This document shows, one piece after another, positions 16,676 to 25,203 of a stretch of DNA of 54,944 nt. The translations under genes and the position numbers were made by a program. Numbering within the stretch: the stretch's first letter is position 1; the number at the start of each line of letters is the position of its first letter. Source of the DNA: Nocardia amamiensis NBRC 102102 (GTDB lineage: Bacteria > Actinomycetota > Actinomycetes > Mycobacteriales > Mycobacteriaceae); the NCBI RefSeq assembly GCF_001612745.1, contig NZ_BDBA01000091.1:1-54944 (forward strand). Direction: 5' to 3'. The notes beneath the pieces were generated by a model, which searched no databases, was not told the DNA's origin, and saw only the letters and a program-made list of their open reading frames with translations.

Positions 16676-18436
16676 ATGGGAATTGCAAAACCGGACCTTC
16701 CGGACATCGACTACGACGAATGGAAGACCCGCCCGCGCGGTGAACGGATCCGCACCGTCGCGCAACACTGGGTCGAGCACGGATTCGGCACCCCGTACGC
16801 CGTCTATGTACTCTATGTCGTCAAGTGCGCCCTGTACGTACTCGGCGCGGGGGCGGTGATTTCCCTGACGCCCGGTCTCGGAGCGCTCACCGATGTCACC
16901 TCGTGGTGGACCGAGCCGATCGTCTACCAGAAACTGGTCGTCTGGACCCTGCTGTTCGAAATCCTCGGCCTCGGATGTGGTTTCGGGCCGCTCACCACGC
17001 GCTTCCTGCCGCCGGTCGGCGGGTTGCTGTATTTCCTGCGGCCCGGCACTCTGCGGCTGCCGCCGTGGCCGGGGAAGGTGCCGTTCACCCGCGGTGACGA
17101 GCGCGGCATCATTGACGTCATCCTGTACGCGGTCGTCGTCGGATCCGGAATTCGCGCGTTGCTCGCCACCGGCCACGGCGCGCCGCCGGTGGACGGCAGT
17201 CACGCAGGCCTGCTCGACCCCATGGTCGTCGTCGCTCTGGTCGTCGCTCTCGGCCTGCTCGGGTTGCGGGACAAGACGGTGTTTCTGGCCGCCCGCCCAG
17301 AGCATTACCTGCTGATGCTGCTGATGTTCTTCGTCCCCTTCGCCGACATGGTGATCGGATTCAAGCTGGTCATGCTGGCACTGTGGTGGGGGGCGGCCAC
17401 GTCCAAGCTCAACCACCACTTCGGCCACGTGGTAGCGGTCATGATGAGCAACAGCCCGGCCCTGCGGATCTCGTGGCTCAAGCGCAAGATGTACCGCGAC
17501 CCGCCACGGGATCTGCGCCCGTCACGGATACCCGCCCTGCTGGCCCACGGCGGCACCGTCGTGGAATACCTGGTTCCCGCCTACCTGGTTTTCCTCGGCC
17601 ATGGTGGCCCACTGACCTGGGCAGCGATCATCTTCATGGCGGTCTTCCACCTGCACATCATCTCCACCGTGCCGATGGGCGTGCCGCTGGAATGGAACAT
17701 CTTCTTCATCTTCAGCCTGTTCTACCTGTTCGGGCACTACGGGTACATCCACGTCCAAGAGCTTCGATCACCGCTGGTGCTCGCGCTGATTTCGTTCTCC
17801 GCAGTCGTTGTCATCCTCGGACATGTTCGCCCGCAATGGGTTTCGTTCCTGGCAGCGATGCGCTACTACGCTGGCAACTGGGCTACCAGCGCCTGGTGTT
17901 TCCGTGGAGACGCCGAACTGAAGCTAGAGCAGCATGTGACCAAGAGCGCCGCGCTGCCGGTCATCCAGTTGACCAAGCTCTACGGCCCGGAGATTGCCGA
18001 CATAGTGATCCAGACCGGAATGGGCTGGCGCTCGATGCACACCCACGGCCGGGCGCTCAACGGTCTGATCGCTCGAGCTGTCGAGAACGAAGACGATTAC
18101 ACCGTCCGCGACGGAGAGATCGTCGCCGGCCCGCTGCTGGGCTGGAACTTCGGGGAAGGGCACCTGCACAACGAACAGTTGCTGGCAGCGCTGCAACGTC
18201 GCTGCCGGTTCGAGGAAGGCGAGCTGCGCGTCGTCATCCTCGAGTCCCAGCCGATCCACCGGCAACGCCAGGCATATCGCATCGTCGACGCCGCATGCGG
18301 CGTCATCGAGGAGGGCTATGTGCTGGTGAAAGACATGCTGGCCCGCCAGCCGTGGCCGGAGCCGGGCGATTCGTTCCCGGTTCACCCTGTCCGCCGCGAA
18401 GACACCCGGATGTGGCCTTCGGCGGGTGTGCGATGA
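16676..18436 (+). CDS. DUF3556 transmembrane protein
   Basis: The 586-residue integral membrane protein matches the actinobacterial DUF3556 family, which has about this length. It starts MGIAKPDLPDIDYDEWKTRP and carries roughly ten hydrophobic segments between residues 40 and 400, for example VVVALVVALGLLGL and LLMLLMFFVPFADMVIGF. The His-rich pairs SKLNHHFGHV and FHLHIIST lie at membrane edges. The last 190 residues are soluble. Function is unknown. The stop overlaps the start of a CrtI-like oxidoreductase (ATGA), which strongly suggests the two work together, possibly on a lipid or isoprenoid substrate. Confidence 0.85.
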   Translation: MGIAKPDLPDIDYDEWKTRPRGERIRTVAQHWVEHGFGTPYAVYVLYVVKCALYVLGAGAVISLTPGLGALTDVTSWWTEPIVYQKLVVWTLLFEILGLGCGFGPLTTRFLPPVGGLLYFLRPGTLRLPPWPGKVPFTRGDERGIIDVILYAVVVGSGIRALLATGHGAPPVDGSHAGLLDPMVVVALVVALGLLGLRDKTVFLAARPEHYLLMLLMFFVPFADMVIGFKLVMLALWWGAATSKLNHHFGHVVAVMMSNSPALRISWLKRKMYRDPPRDLRPSRIPALLAHGGTVVEYLVPAYLVFLGHGGPLTWAAIIFMAVFHLHIISTVPMGVPLEWNIFFIFSLFYLFGHYGYIHVQELRSPLVLALISFSAVVVILGHVRPQWVSFLAAMRYYAGNWATSAWCFRGDAELKLEQHVTKSAALPVIQLTKLYGPEIADIVIQTGMGWRSMHTHGRALNGLIARAVENEDDYTVRDGEIVAGPLLGWNFGEGHLHNEQLLAALQRRCRFEEGELRVVILESQPIHRQRQAYRIVDAACGVIEEGYVLVKDMLARQPWPEPGDSFPVHPVRREDTRMWPSAGVR

Positions 18437-19884
18437 CCACGGCGATCGTGATCGGCTCCGGGCCCAACGGGCTGGCCGCCGCCGTCACGCTGGCCCGCCA
18501 CGGCGTCGACGTCACCGTGCTCGAGGGCGCCGCCACTATCGGCGGCGGCACCCGCTCCGGCGAGCTCACCCTCCCCGGCCTGCTGCACGACCACTGTGCA
18601 ATGGCCCACCCCATGGCTGTCGGGTCACCGTTCTTGACCGGAATCGACGCGGCCCGGTACGGATTGAAATGGGCGTGGCCGGAAATCGACTGCGTGCACC
18701 CGCTCGACGACGGAACAGCGGGAGTGCTGTATCGATCCGTCGATGACACCGCCGCCGGCCTCGGTCGCGACGGCTCGGCCTGGCGCCGCGTCTTCGCCGG
18801 CCCGTCTGCCGGATACGACCTGCTGGCAACGGATTTCATGCAACCGCTTGTGCGCAGACCGTCACATCCGCTGCGGTTGGCCAGATTCGGGCTGCCGACG
18901 CTGATGCCCGCCACCGCGCTGGGTAGGTTGTTCCGGACCGAGCAGGGAAGGGCGCTGTTCGCCGGCAACATGGCGCACGGCTGGCAACCACAGCACCGGA
19001 TCCTGTCCGCAGCGATCGGTCTCGGTATCACCACGGCCGGACATCGTTACGGGTGGCCGGTCGCGGTGGGCGGCTCGCGAGCAATCACCGACGCCATGGC
19101 GGCCGCCTTGACGGACCTGGGTGGAAAGATCGAGACCGGCCTCTGGGTCGAGTCGCTCGGCCAGCTGCCGCCGACCGACATGGTGATGTTCGACCTCGCC
19201 CCGGCCGCGATCGCGGACATCGCCGGGGACCGGCTGCCGTCGCGGGTCTCCCGAGCGTACCGGCGATTCCGGTACGGACCGGCCGCCTACAAGGTCAGCT
19301 TGGCCGTGGAGGGTGGCATCCCGTGGACCAACCCGCAGGCCGGCAAGGCGGGAAGCTTGCACGTCTGCGGGAACGCCGCCGATGTGGTTCGCGCCGAACG
19401 TGCGATCCGTCGAGGACAGCTTCCTGAGCGCCCCTTCATCGTCGTCGGACAGCAGTACCTCGCCGACCGAACGCGGTCACGAGGAAACGTACATCCGATC
19501 GACCTGTACGCTCATGTGCCACAAGGATATTCGAAGGACGCCACCGACGTACTGCTCGACGCGATAGAGCGGTTCGCACCCGGGTTCCGGGACCGCATCG
19601 TCGCCGCCGCCGTGGTCGGACCTACCGACATGCAGGCCTACAACCCCAACTACGTGGCCGGAGATATCCTTACCGGCGACAAGAACATTCGCCAATTGAT
19701 CTGCGGCGGACCGCGCATCACCGTGCGCCCGTACCATATAGCCGACCGCATGTTCATCTGCTCGGCTGCCGTCCCGCCGGGACCCGGAGCACACGGAATG
19801 AGCGGATACAACGCCGCGATCGCGGCACTGCGAGAATTCGGCGTCCCCACCGAGAAGCTCGCTGCTTGCCGATCCGCACATTGA
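18433..19884 (+). CDS. CrtI-like NAD(P)/FAD-dependent oxidoreductase
   Basis: The 483-residue flavoprotein starts at the ATG overlapping the DUF3556 stop; the long frame extension upstream is a shadow. The dinucleotide motif IVIGSGPNGLAAAVTLARHG is at the very N-terminus, followed by VLEGAATIGGGTRSGEL, which is typical of the phytoene-desaturase/CrtI superfamily. The C-terminal region (GPGAHGMSGYNAAIAAL) is the family's FAD-binding end. The family includes desaturases and isomerases of isoprenoids and uncharacterised actinobacterial enzymes. No membrane helix is seen, so it probably associates with the membrane through DUF3556 or its lipid substrate. Confidence 0.85.
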   Translation: MTTAIVIGSGPNGLAAAVTLARHGVDVTVLEGAATIGGGTRSGELTLPGLLHDHCAMAHPMAVGSPFLTGIDAARYGLKWAWPEIDCVHPLDDGTAGVLYRSVDDTAAGLGRDGSAWRRVFAGPSAGYDLLATDFMQPLVRRPSHPLRLARFGLPTLMPATALGRLFRTEQGRALFAGNMAHGWQPQHRILSAAIGLGITTAGHRYGWPVAVGGSRAITDAMAAALTDLGGKIETGLWVESLGQLPPTDMVMFDLAPAAIADIAGDRLPSRVSRAYRRFRYGPAAYKVSLAVEGGIPWTNPQAGKAGSLHVCGNAADVVRAERAIRRGQLPERPFIVVGQQYLADRTRSRGNVHPIDLYAHVPQGYSKDATDVLLDAIERFAPGFRDRIVAAAVVGPTDMQAYNPNYVAGDILTGDKNIRQLICGGPRITVRPYHIADRMFICSAAVPPGPGAHGMSGYNAAIAALREFGVPTEKLAACRSAH

Positions 19885-19887
19885 CGC

Positions 19888-19906
19888 GCCGGCACCGGGT
19901 GCCGGC
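19888..19906 (+). terminator. Hairpin after the CrtI-like gene
   Basis: GCCGGCACC-G-GGTGCCGGC forms a GC-rich hairpin three bases after the stop codon. In practice the stem is about 7-8 pairs with a small loop. There is no T-run, as is common for actinobacterial terminators. The rest of the gap to 20066 shows no gene. Confidence 0.5.
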
Positions 19907-20066
19907 AGACCGGGAGACCGGGAGAGTCGGCTTTCTCCACTGGCCGTGGTCGCGGTCTCCAGCATCGGTGGTGGCGCGGTCGGAGTCGCCGAACAGCACG
20001 CGAATGTGCGAGCACTCCGGTCACAACACATATCCGCAGGCGAATACGGTCCAGTAAGGTGTCCTG

Positions 20067-20594
20067 ATGTCCGATGTAGCGCATCCTTCTTCAGCGGTGC
20101 GTCTCGACCCGGCCGGGGCGCCCGTCACCGCACGAGACGCGGAGCACGACCTGCTCGCGCTCGCCAACCAGCTGTGCTTCGCTCTCTACTCGACCTCGCG
20201 GGCGATGACCGCCGCCTACCGTCCTTTTCTGGACGCGATGGAGGTCACCTATCCGCAGTACCTCGCCCTGCTCGCGTTGTGGGAGAGACCGGGCATGACG
20301 ATGAAGGAACTCGGCGAACAGCTGCGTCTGGACTACGGGACCGTCTCGCCGCTCATCCAGCGCCTGCAAGCGCGCGGCCTGGTGGAGAGCGCGCGCTGCC
20401 CGCACGACCGCCGATCGGTCGAGTTGCGCTCCACCGAGGCCGGACACGCGCTGCGGCGGCGAGCCAGGGAGATGGTCCAGTCGGTGTTGGCCGCCGTCGG
20501 GTATCCCATCGAGTGCGTCGTCGCGCTGCGCGATCAGGTCAACGCGCTCGGCGAGCGTTTGGACGCCGTCGCGTGCGAACATCCCGGGAACTGA
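20067..20594 (+). CDS. ohrR: OhrR-type MarR-family peroxide sensor
   Basis: The 175-residue winged-helix regulator matches OhrR, the repressor that senses organic hydroperoxides through one reactive Cys. The signature LANQLCFALYSTSRAMTAAY places that Cys at residue 37. It continues with LTYPQYLALLALWE-like sequence, and the wing region DYGTVSPLIQRLQARGLV leads to the RCPHDRRSVELRST turn. OhrR normally sits beside ohr, which encodes the peroxidase. Here no ohr lies next to it: a CrtI-like flavoprotein is upstream and a convergent phosphoribosyltransferase ends six bases away. It may therefore control a gene elsewhere or the upstream flavoprotein. Confidence 0.82.
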   Translation: MSDVAHPSSAVRLDPAGAPVTARDAEHDLLALANQLCFALYSTSRAMTAAYRPFLDAMEVTYPQYLALLALWERPGMTMKELGEQLRLDYGTVSPLIQRLQARGLVESARCPHDRRSVELRSTEAGHALRRRAREMVQSVLAAVGYPIECVVALRDQVNALGERLDAVACEHPGN

Positions 20595-20600
20595 GGCGGG

Positions 20601-21095
20601 TTACGCGTCGAGCACTTGCGCTCGGCGTCGCACCACCGGCGGCTCGGTGGACCACGGGAAGTTGATCCAGCGGTCGGTGCGCCGCCAGACGTACTCGCTG
20701 TCGACTTCCGACCACGGCTTCTGGTAGATCACCGCGCAGCGCACCTCGGCGACCTGGCCGGAGCAGAAGTCGCGGACCAGCTTCAGGGTGGCTCCGGTGT
20801 CGGCGACGTCGTCGGCGACCAGCACGGTGGCTCCGGCCAGGTCCACGGCCTGCGGGACCGGCGGCAGCATCACCGGCAGGTCCAGGCGCTGGTCGACGCC
20901 GGTGTAGAACTCCACGTTCATCACGTGCAGGTTCTTCACCTCCAGCGCGTAGCCGAGCGCGCCTGCGACGAACAGCCCGCCGCGGGCGATCGAGAGGATC
21001 AGGTCGGGCTCGAAGCCGTCCTCCGCGATGGTCGTGGCGAGTTCCCGGCTCGCCGTTCCGAAAGACTCCCAGGTCAGCACTTCCCGATCTGCCAC
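20601..21095 (-). CDS. Phosphoribosyltransferase (Gpt/Hpt-like)
   Basis: The 164-residue protein starts at GTG with AGGAGAG just upstream. The frame upstream is a shadow of the P450 gene. The PRPP-binding motif TVLVADDVADTGATLKL is near residue 95, and the N-terminal half has LILSIARGGLFVAGALG, the pyrophosphate loop of type I PRTases. The family salvages purine bases (xanthine, hypoxanthine or guanine) by ribosylating them from PRPP in the cytoplasm. Short stand-alone versions of this kind are common in Rhodococcus and Nocardia. The exact base cannot be told. It lies 137 bases after the P450 in the same direction. Confidence 0.82.
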   Translation of the reverse strand: MADREVLTWESFGTASRELATTIAEDGFEPDLILSIARGGLFVAGALGYALEVKNLHVMNVEFYTGVDQRLDLPVMLPPVPQAVDLAGATVLVADDVADTGATLKLVRDFCSGQVAEVRCAVIYQKPWSEVDSEYVWRRTDRWINFPWSTEPPVVRRRAQVLDA

Positions 21096-21232
21096 CGGCT
21101 CTCCTCTCCTGGACGCGACGCTGTGAGCATAGAGCGGGGGACGCCGCGGGTATGCCGTCAAACGCTGGCACGACGAGTCAGCGACAAGGCTGTGGCTGAT
21201 TCGCTCCGCGGGCCACTGGAACAATCCGGCTG

Positions 21233-22486
21233 TCAGGTGTTCAGCGGGGCGGTGGGTGGGAACGTGACCGGCAATTCGGTCAGTGCCCGGTGGAAGGGGC
21301 CCGGTCGCCAGTTGGGTGTCCGGTCCGGCAGGTTCAGCCTGATCTCCGGGAGTGCGTCGAGGAGTTGGTCGATGGCGTCTTGGGCGATCAGGTAGGCCAC
21401 GGGTCGCGCGGGGCAGGCGTGCGGGCCGAGGCCCCAGGCCAGGTGGGACCGGTTGCCGGTCAGGTCGTCGGCGCGGATCGCGGGGTCGTTGTTGCAGGCG
21501 GCCATGCTGATCACGACGGGTTGGTGTGCGGGCAGCCAGACGTCGTCGATCAGGATCGGGTGGCGGGGGTAGGTGATCAGCAGGTTGGCCAGTGGCGGGT
21601 CGTTGAACAAGACTTCGTCGATGGCATCGCGGGAGGACAGGTTGCCGCCGAGGATGCTGTCGCCGAAGCGCTCGTCGGTGAGCATCAGCAGCAGGGTGTT
21701 GGCGATCAGGTTCAGCTCGAATTCGATCCCGGTGCCGTAGACCTGGGACACGTGGTGGGAGGCCTCTACGTCGTCGAGCCGGGCGGGATGCTGGAGCAGT
21801 ACCGAGGTGATATCGCGTTGCGGTTCGGCGCGTTTGAGTGTCACCAATCTCATCAGTGCCTCCCCGAGCATCTGGTTGCCCTTCTCGGCGTCGACACCTT
21901 CGAGCAAAGCGGCCGTACCGGCGGCGACCTGTCCGCCGATCTCCGGTGGGCAGCCGAGTAGATAGTTGACGACTTCGAAGACCAGCGGGAACACGTACTG
22001 GCGGATCAGGTCGGCAGATCCGTCGCGGCAGAAGGAGTTGATCAGTGGGATGGCAAGCCCCTCCACGATGGTGTGCAGGGCGTACAGGTCGACCTCGTCG
22101 ATGCTCGCGGTGATCGCCCCTCGGTAGCGGGCGAAGTCGGCCCCGGTGCTGCGACTGGCCATGGGCCGCCACTCCAGGAGGGGGAGAATGGGGCAGTCAG
22201 CGGGAATGTTCTGCTGCCAGGCGCGGGGGTCGGCGGGAAAGTGCTCGGGGTCATTGAGGATCCGCACCGCGGTGTTGTAGCCGATCACCAAGGTGGCGGG
22301 TACGCCGGGTGACAACTCCACCGGCGCCAAAGATCCATAGCGCCTGCGCATTTCCCGGTAGGCGCGGTGTGGATCGGCTGCGAACTCCGGCGAGTACAGG
22401 GGCACCCGGGGGTCGTCGGAATCGATCGGAGAGCCGTGGACGACCGGGCACGATTGGGCCGGAACCTGCGACTGCGGCGTACTCAA
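21233..22486 (-). CDS. Cytochrome P450 lacking the ExxR motif (CYP157-like)
   Basis: The 417-residue P450 starts at TTG (MSTPQSQVPAQSCPVV) with GGGAG eight bases upstream; an ATG at 22621 would add 45 non-family residues. The heme ligand is Cys358 in HLAWGLGPHACPARP. The K helix reads DEVLFNDPP, so Glu291 is followed by Phe at the position normally held by the ExxR Arg. The I helix (GIEFELNLIANTLLLML, about 253-269) lacks the AGxDT acid-alcohol pair. Streptomyces CYP157 enzymes, which belong to conservons, are known to lack ExxR. A conservon lies 14 kb away in this window. No ferredoxin or reductase is adjacent, and catalytic competence is uncertain. Confidence 0.88.
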   Translation of the reverse strand: MSTPQSQVPAQSCPVVHGSPIDSDDPRVPLYSPEFAADPHRAYREMRRRYGSLAPVELSPGVPATLVIGYNTAVRILNDPEHFPADPRAWQQNIPADCPILPLLEWRPMASRSTGADFARYRGAITASIDEVDLYALHTIVEGLAIPLINSFCRDGSADLIRQYVFPLVFEVVNYLLGCPPEIGGQVAAGTAALLEGVDAEKGNQMLGEALMRLVTLKRAEPQRDITSVLLQHPARLDDVEASHHVSQVYGTGIEFELNLIANTLLLMLTDERFGDSILGGNLSSRDAIDEVLFNDPPLANLLITYPRHPILIDDVWLPAHQPVVISMAACNNDPAIRADDLTGNRSHLAWGLGPHACPARPVAYLIAQDAIDQLLDALPEIRLNLPDRTPNWRPGPFHRALTELPVTFPPTAPLNT

Positions 22487-22728
22487 AGGAGCAAACTCCC
22501 AACTGTTCGTAGGGCACTGCACGATTGCTGAAGGCTCGCTCCGTGCCCAGACGCTGCACAGGAGCGAGTTACCGGATCTACGCTGGAACCGGTCGATGGT
22601 ATAGCGCGTTGGACGTAGCATTCTCAGCGCACATGAAAATTACCCTTGCAGAATGCTGTTCGAGCCTGTGCGCGGTCGGACTGCCCGTCCGGCCGCGGCA
22701 GCGTGCTTGGCAGCGGAATCGATCGGTG
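22487..22728. other. 242-base gap upstream of the P450
   Basis: The part 22590-22650 is AT-richer than its surroundings and reads, on the minus strand, a TATACC -10-like box. This is a plausible P450 promoter region. No gene is seen. Confidence 0.3.
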
Positions 22729-23901
22729 TCAGACGCCGAGTGCGTCCAGGGAATCGTGATCGTCGATGGCCGTGGTGATTCGCTTCAACAGCGTCAAGCA
22801 CGTCTCCACCGGCTGCATCTCGGGTTGGTAGGCAGCCCTGCCGATCGTGAACGCCCAGGCCGCGTAGGCGAACATGGATTGCTGCCGGTAGGCCAGCCAG
22901 GCGTCGTCGAAAGACGGCGCCTGCCCGTCGAGGGTTCCGAGCTCGTCCAGGTAGGCCGCCAGCAGTTCGCGGTCCCACGCCCGCCGATCCTCTGGCTCGC
23001 ATCCCGAGTTGACGGTGTAGGCGAAGTCGTGCGCCCAGCCGCCCCGCATCACCACCTGCCAGTCGACGAATCCCATTCGCCCCGTGCCGGTTCGGTAGGT
23101 CTGGCCGATGTGCGGGTCGCCGTGCAGCAGGGTCTGGGGTAGCTCGTCGGTCGCCTTCTCGATCGCTCGCTCGACACCTGCCCACAGCCGTTCGCTCTGG
23201 CCGTGCAGGGCCTCGGGAACCACTTCCTCGGCTCGCCGCAGGCCGACCTCGCACCGCTTCTTCATGTCGATGGCGGCGAGATACGCCTGGAGCGCTTCGG
23301 TCGTGGTCTTGAGGTCCGTGATCGACGGGTGGTTCCAGAAAGTGCGGTGCAGCCGGGCGAGATTGCGTACCAGATCTTCGATCTGGTCGCGGGCGATCGG
23401 GGCGTTCGGCTCGATGAACTGCGCACCGCGGGTCGAGGCGATGTCTTCCATCAGAGCGATCGAACGCCAGGACCCAGCATCGGCGGCGCCCCAATAGCCG
23501 AACGGAGCCTCGATATCGACCTGGGGACGGAAATCCCGGAAGAAGCGGGTTTCGCCGTCGATCATCTTCCCGCCACCGAGCAGAATCCGTTGCGAGAAGG
23601 CAGTTGTCGTCTTGGCGAAGAGATCGGCAGGCAAGTTCGCCTGCTTGCCCGCATCGTTGTACTCCACGCGAATCGCGACGCGAGTGGATGTTCCGCGGCT
23701 GCCGTTGGAGGTTTCGAACGAGAGCACCTCGGCCTCGGGGACATCGCGGCATAGGACGGCCGTCAGCCACTGCGGTGTGAGAGTTTCACCGGAGACCGGG
23801 ACGTCGTGGACGTCCCGTGCTTTCGGCCGGATCAGCTTCTCGCCCAAGATGTGCGCGCCGACTGTGACCGACCGTCCGAGCAACCAGAGCTTGTGGTTCA
23901 T
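22729..23901 (-). CDS. Phosphotransferase of the APH/ecdysteroid-kinase-like family
   Basis: The 390-residue kinase-fold protein has the aminoglycoside-phosphotransferase active site: LLHGDPHIGQTY with His260 and Asp262 of the Brenner motif, and FVDWQ with metal-binding Asp280. The N-terminal lobe has a Lys-containing strand (DLFAKTTT, Lys98) in place for ATP binding. Relatives are annotated as DUF1679/EcKL-like or acyl-CoA-dehydrogenase-associated small-molecule kinases in actinobacteria. Drug resistance is possible but not indicated. It precedes the P450 in the same direction with a 242-base gap. Confidence 0.8.
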   Translation of the reverse strand: MNHKLWLLGRSVTVGAHILGEKLIRPKARDVHDVPVSGETLTPQWLTAVLCRDVPEAEVLSFETSNGSRGTSTRVAIRVEYNDAGKQANLPADLFAKTTTAFSQRILLGGGKMIDGETRFFRDFRPQVDIEAPFGYWGAADAGSWRSIALMEDIASTRGAQFIEPNAPIARDQIEDLVRNLARLHRTFWNHPSITDLKTTTEALQAYLAAIDMKKRCEVGLRRAEEVVPEALHGQSERLWAGVERAIEKATDELPQTLLHGDPHIGQTYRTGTGRMGFVDWQVVMRGGWAHDFAYTVNSGCEPEDRRAWDRELLAAYLDELGTLDGQAPSFDDAWLAYRQQSMFAYAAWAFTIGRAAYQPEMQPVETCLTLLKRITTAIDDHDSLDALGV

Positions 23902-24168
23902 TCACTTGCCTCGATTCCGGTGTACGACATGACCGCCCGAGCAGCTGGATCGCCAGCGCGCGGGTCCGGAGGACCCTAACCCATGCTCTCGAAATGGCTT
24001 TACCGCCAGCGGCAATGGAGTCGTTCGCCGGTGCTCTTGCTCGCTCGGACGCGGGCGGAACCGCGAGCGATGCCGGGAGGACTCGCGCTCGGCAGTGCGG
24101 TGATCGAGCGATCTCGTCGACCGAGGGGGCAGCTAACACGCCGCGACGAAGTCCGGCAGAATGACACC

Positions 24169-24753
24169 GTGCGCATCTTCCTGGCCGGTGCGACCGGCGT
24201 GATCGGCGTCCGCTTGCTTCCGCTGCTCGTCGAGGCGGGGCATGAGGTCGCGGGGATGACCCGGTCGGCGGCGAAGGCCGACCAGGTGCGGGCTGCGGGG
24301 GCAACGCCGGTGGTGTGCGACGTCTACGACGCGGAGGCGCTGGCCGCGGCCGTGGTCGCGTTCGGATCGGAGATGGTGATGCACCAGCTCACCGATCTGC
24401 CGGACGACGCGGCGCTACTTGCCGAACGCGCCGAGGCCAATGCGCGCATTCGCACCGAAGGCACCCGCAACTTGATCGCCGCCGCGCGGGCCGCCGGAGC
24501 GAAACGCTTTCTCGCGCAGAGCATCGCCTGGGAGCCGCCCGCGGGGCGAGGCGCGGTGATTCGCGAGCACGAATCAGCGGTGCTGGATATCGACGGCGTG
24601 GTGGTGAAGTACGGCCAGTTCTACGGCCCGGGCACCTACTACGAGACCGAGCTGCCCACCCACCCGCGCGTGCACGTCGACGACGCCGCGGAGCGGACGA
24701 TCCCGCTGCTCGATGCGTCCAGCGGCGTGGTGATCGTCGCCGACGCGTCGTGA
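24169..24753 (+). CDS. Short NAD(P)-binding SDR-type epimerase-like protein
   Basis: The 194-residue protein starts at GTG directly before VRIFLAGATGVIGVRLLPLL, the NAD(P)-binding GxxGxxG of extended or atypical SDRs. The family continues with WxPP-like QSIAWEPPAGRG and the YGQFYGPGTYY block. It is shorter than typical members (about 290 residues): the substrate-binding C-terminal part appears missing and the protein stops soon after RTIPLLDASSGVVIVADAS. The stop lies inside an intergenic repeat (TCGTGAGTGAGC). It could be a naturally small form or a gene truncated by repeat insertion. Confidence 0.7.
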   Translation: MRIFLAGATGVIGVRLLPLLVEAGHEVAGMTRSAAKADQVRAAGATPVVCDVYDAEALAAAVVAFGSEMVMHQLTDLPDDAALLAERAEANARIRTEGTRNLIAAARAAGAKRFLAQSIAWEPPAGRGAVIREHESAVLDIDGVVVKYGQFYGPGTYYETELPTHPRVHVDDAAERTIPLLDASSGVVIVADAS

Positions 24754-25072
24754 GTGAGCTCAGCGAGCGGAATCGCAGGGATGCGACCGACGGAGCTGTA
24801 CGCGGGTCGTGAGTGAGCGTCGGCGCGCCGACCGAGGACACAGCGCGCGATCGAGCTGCGCGCGGCCGAGGTGTGGTCGTGGGGAGCGTCGGCAAGTGAA
24901 CCGAGCACACTGCGCCCGGTCGCGCGCGACGAACCCGATCGTCAGCAGGGTGTAGTCGCGAATGTGCGTCCGCGAGTAATCGTGGAGGCGGCGCGTAGCC
25001 GCATGCGATGGAGTGCGGGCGACGTGTAGGCGTCAGGGGCATCGAGGCTGGAACCGAGCACGCACTACCCGG
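24748..25072. repeat. Degenerate intergenic repeats
   Basis: This spacer is made of diverged short repeats. TCGTGAGTGAGC occurs at 24748-24759 (spanning the SDR stop) and at 24807-24818. ACCGAGSACRC-like words recur near 24831, 24899 and 25053. A perfect 14-base palindrome GTCGGCGCGCCGAC lies at 24819-24832. Similar GTGAGTGAGC-type sequences are, from memory, common between Nocardia genes. No gene is seen. Confidence 0.5.
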
Positions 25073-25073
25073 G

Positions 25074-25203
25074 CACGTGCGGCCGAGCCCAAGCACGGTG
25101 TAGGCGTGCGGCTATGTGGCGCAGGGGCCGGTGTCGCACACGTGCGGCCGAGCCCAAGCACGGTGTAGGCGTGCGGCTATGTGGCGCAAGGGCCGGTGTC
25201 GAC
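25074..25203. repeat. 65-base tandem duplication covering the 3' end of marP
   Basis: Two head-to-tail copies (25074-25138 and 25139-25203) both begin CACGTGCGGCCGAGCCCAAG. Over the first 63 positions they differ at one base (GGGG versus AGGG). The second copy contains the last codons and stop of marP, including the Cys385 codon. The outer copy is a duplicate of that gene end. Confidence 0.9.

Noticed and set aside
17383..18432. Extension of the CrtI-like frame
   Set aside because: It is a shadow of the DUF3556 gene; the FAD motif starts directly at the ATG at 18433.
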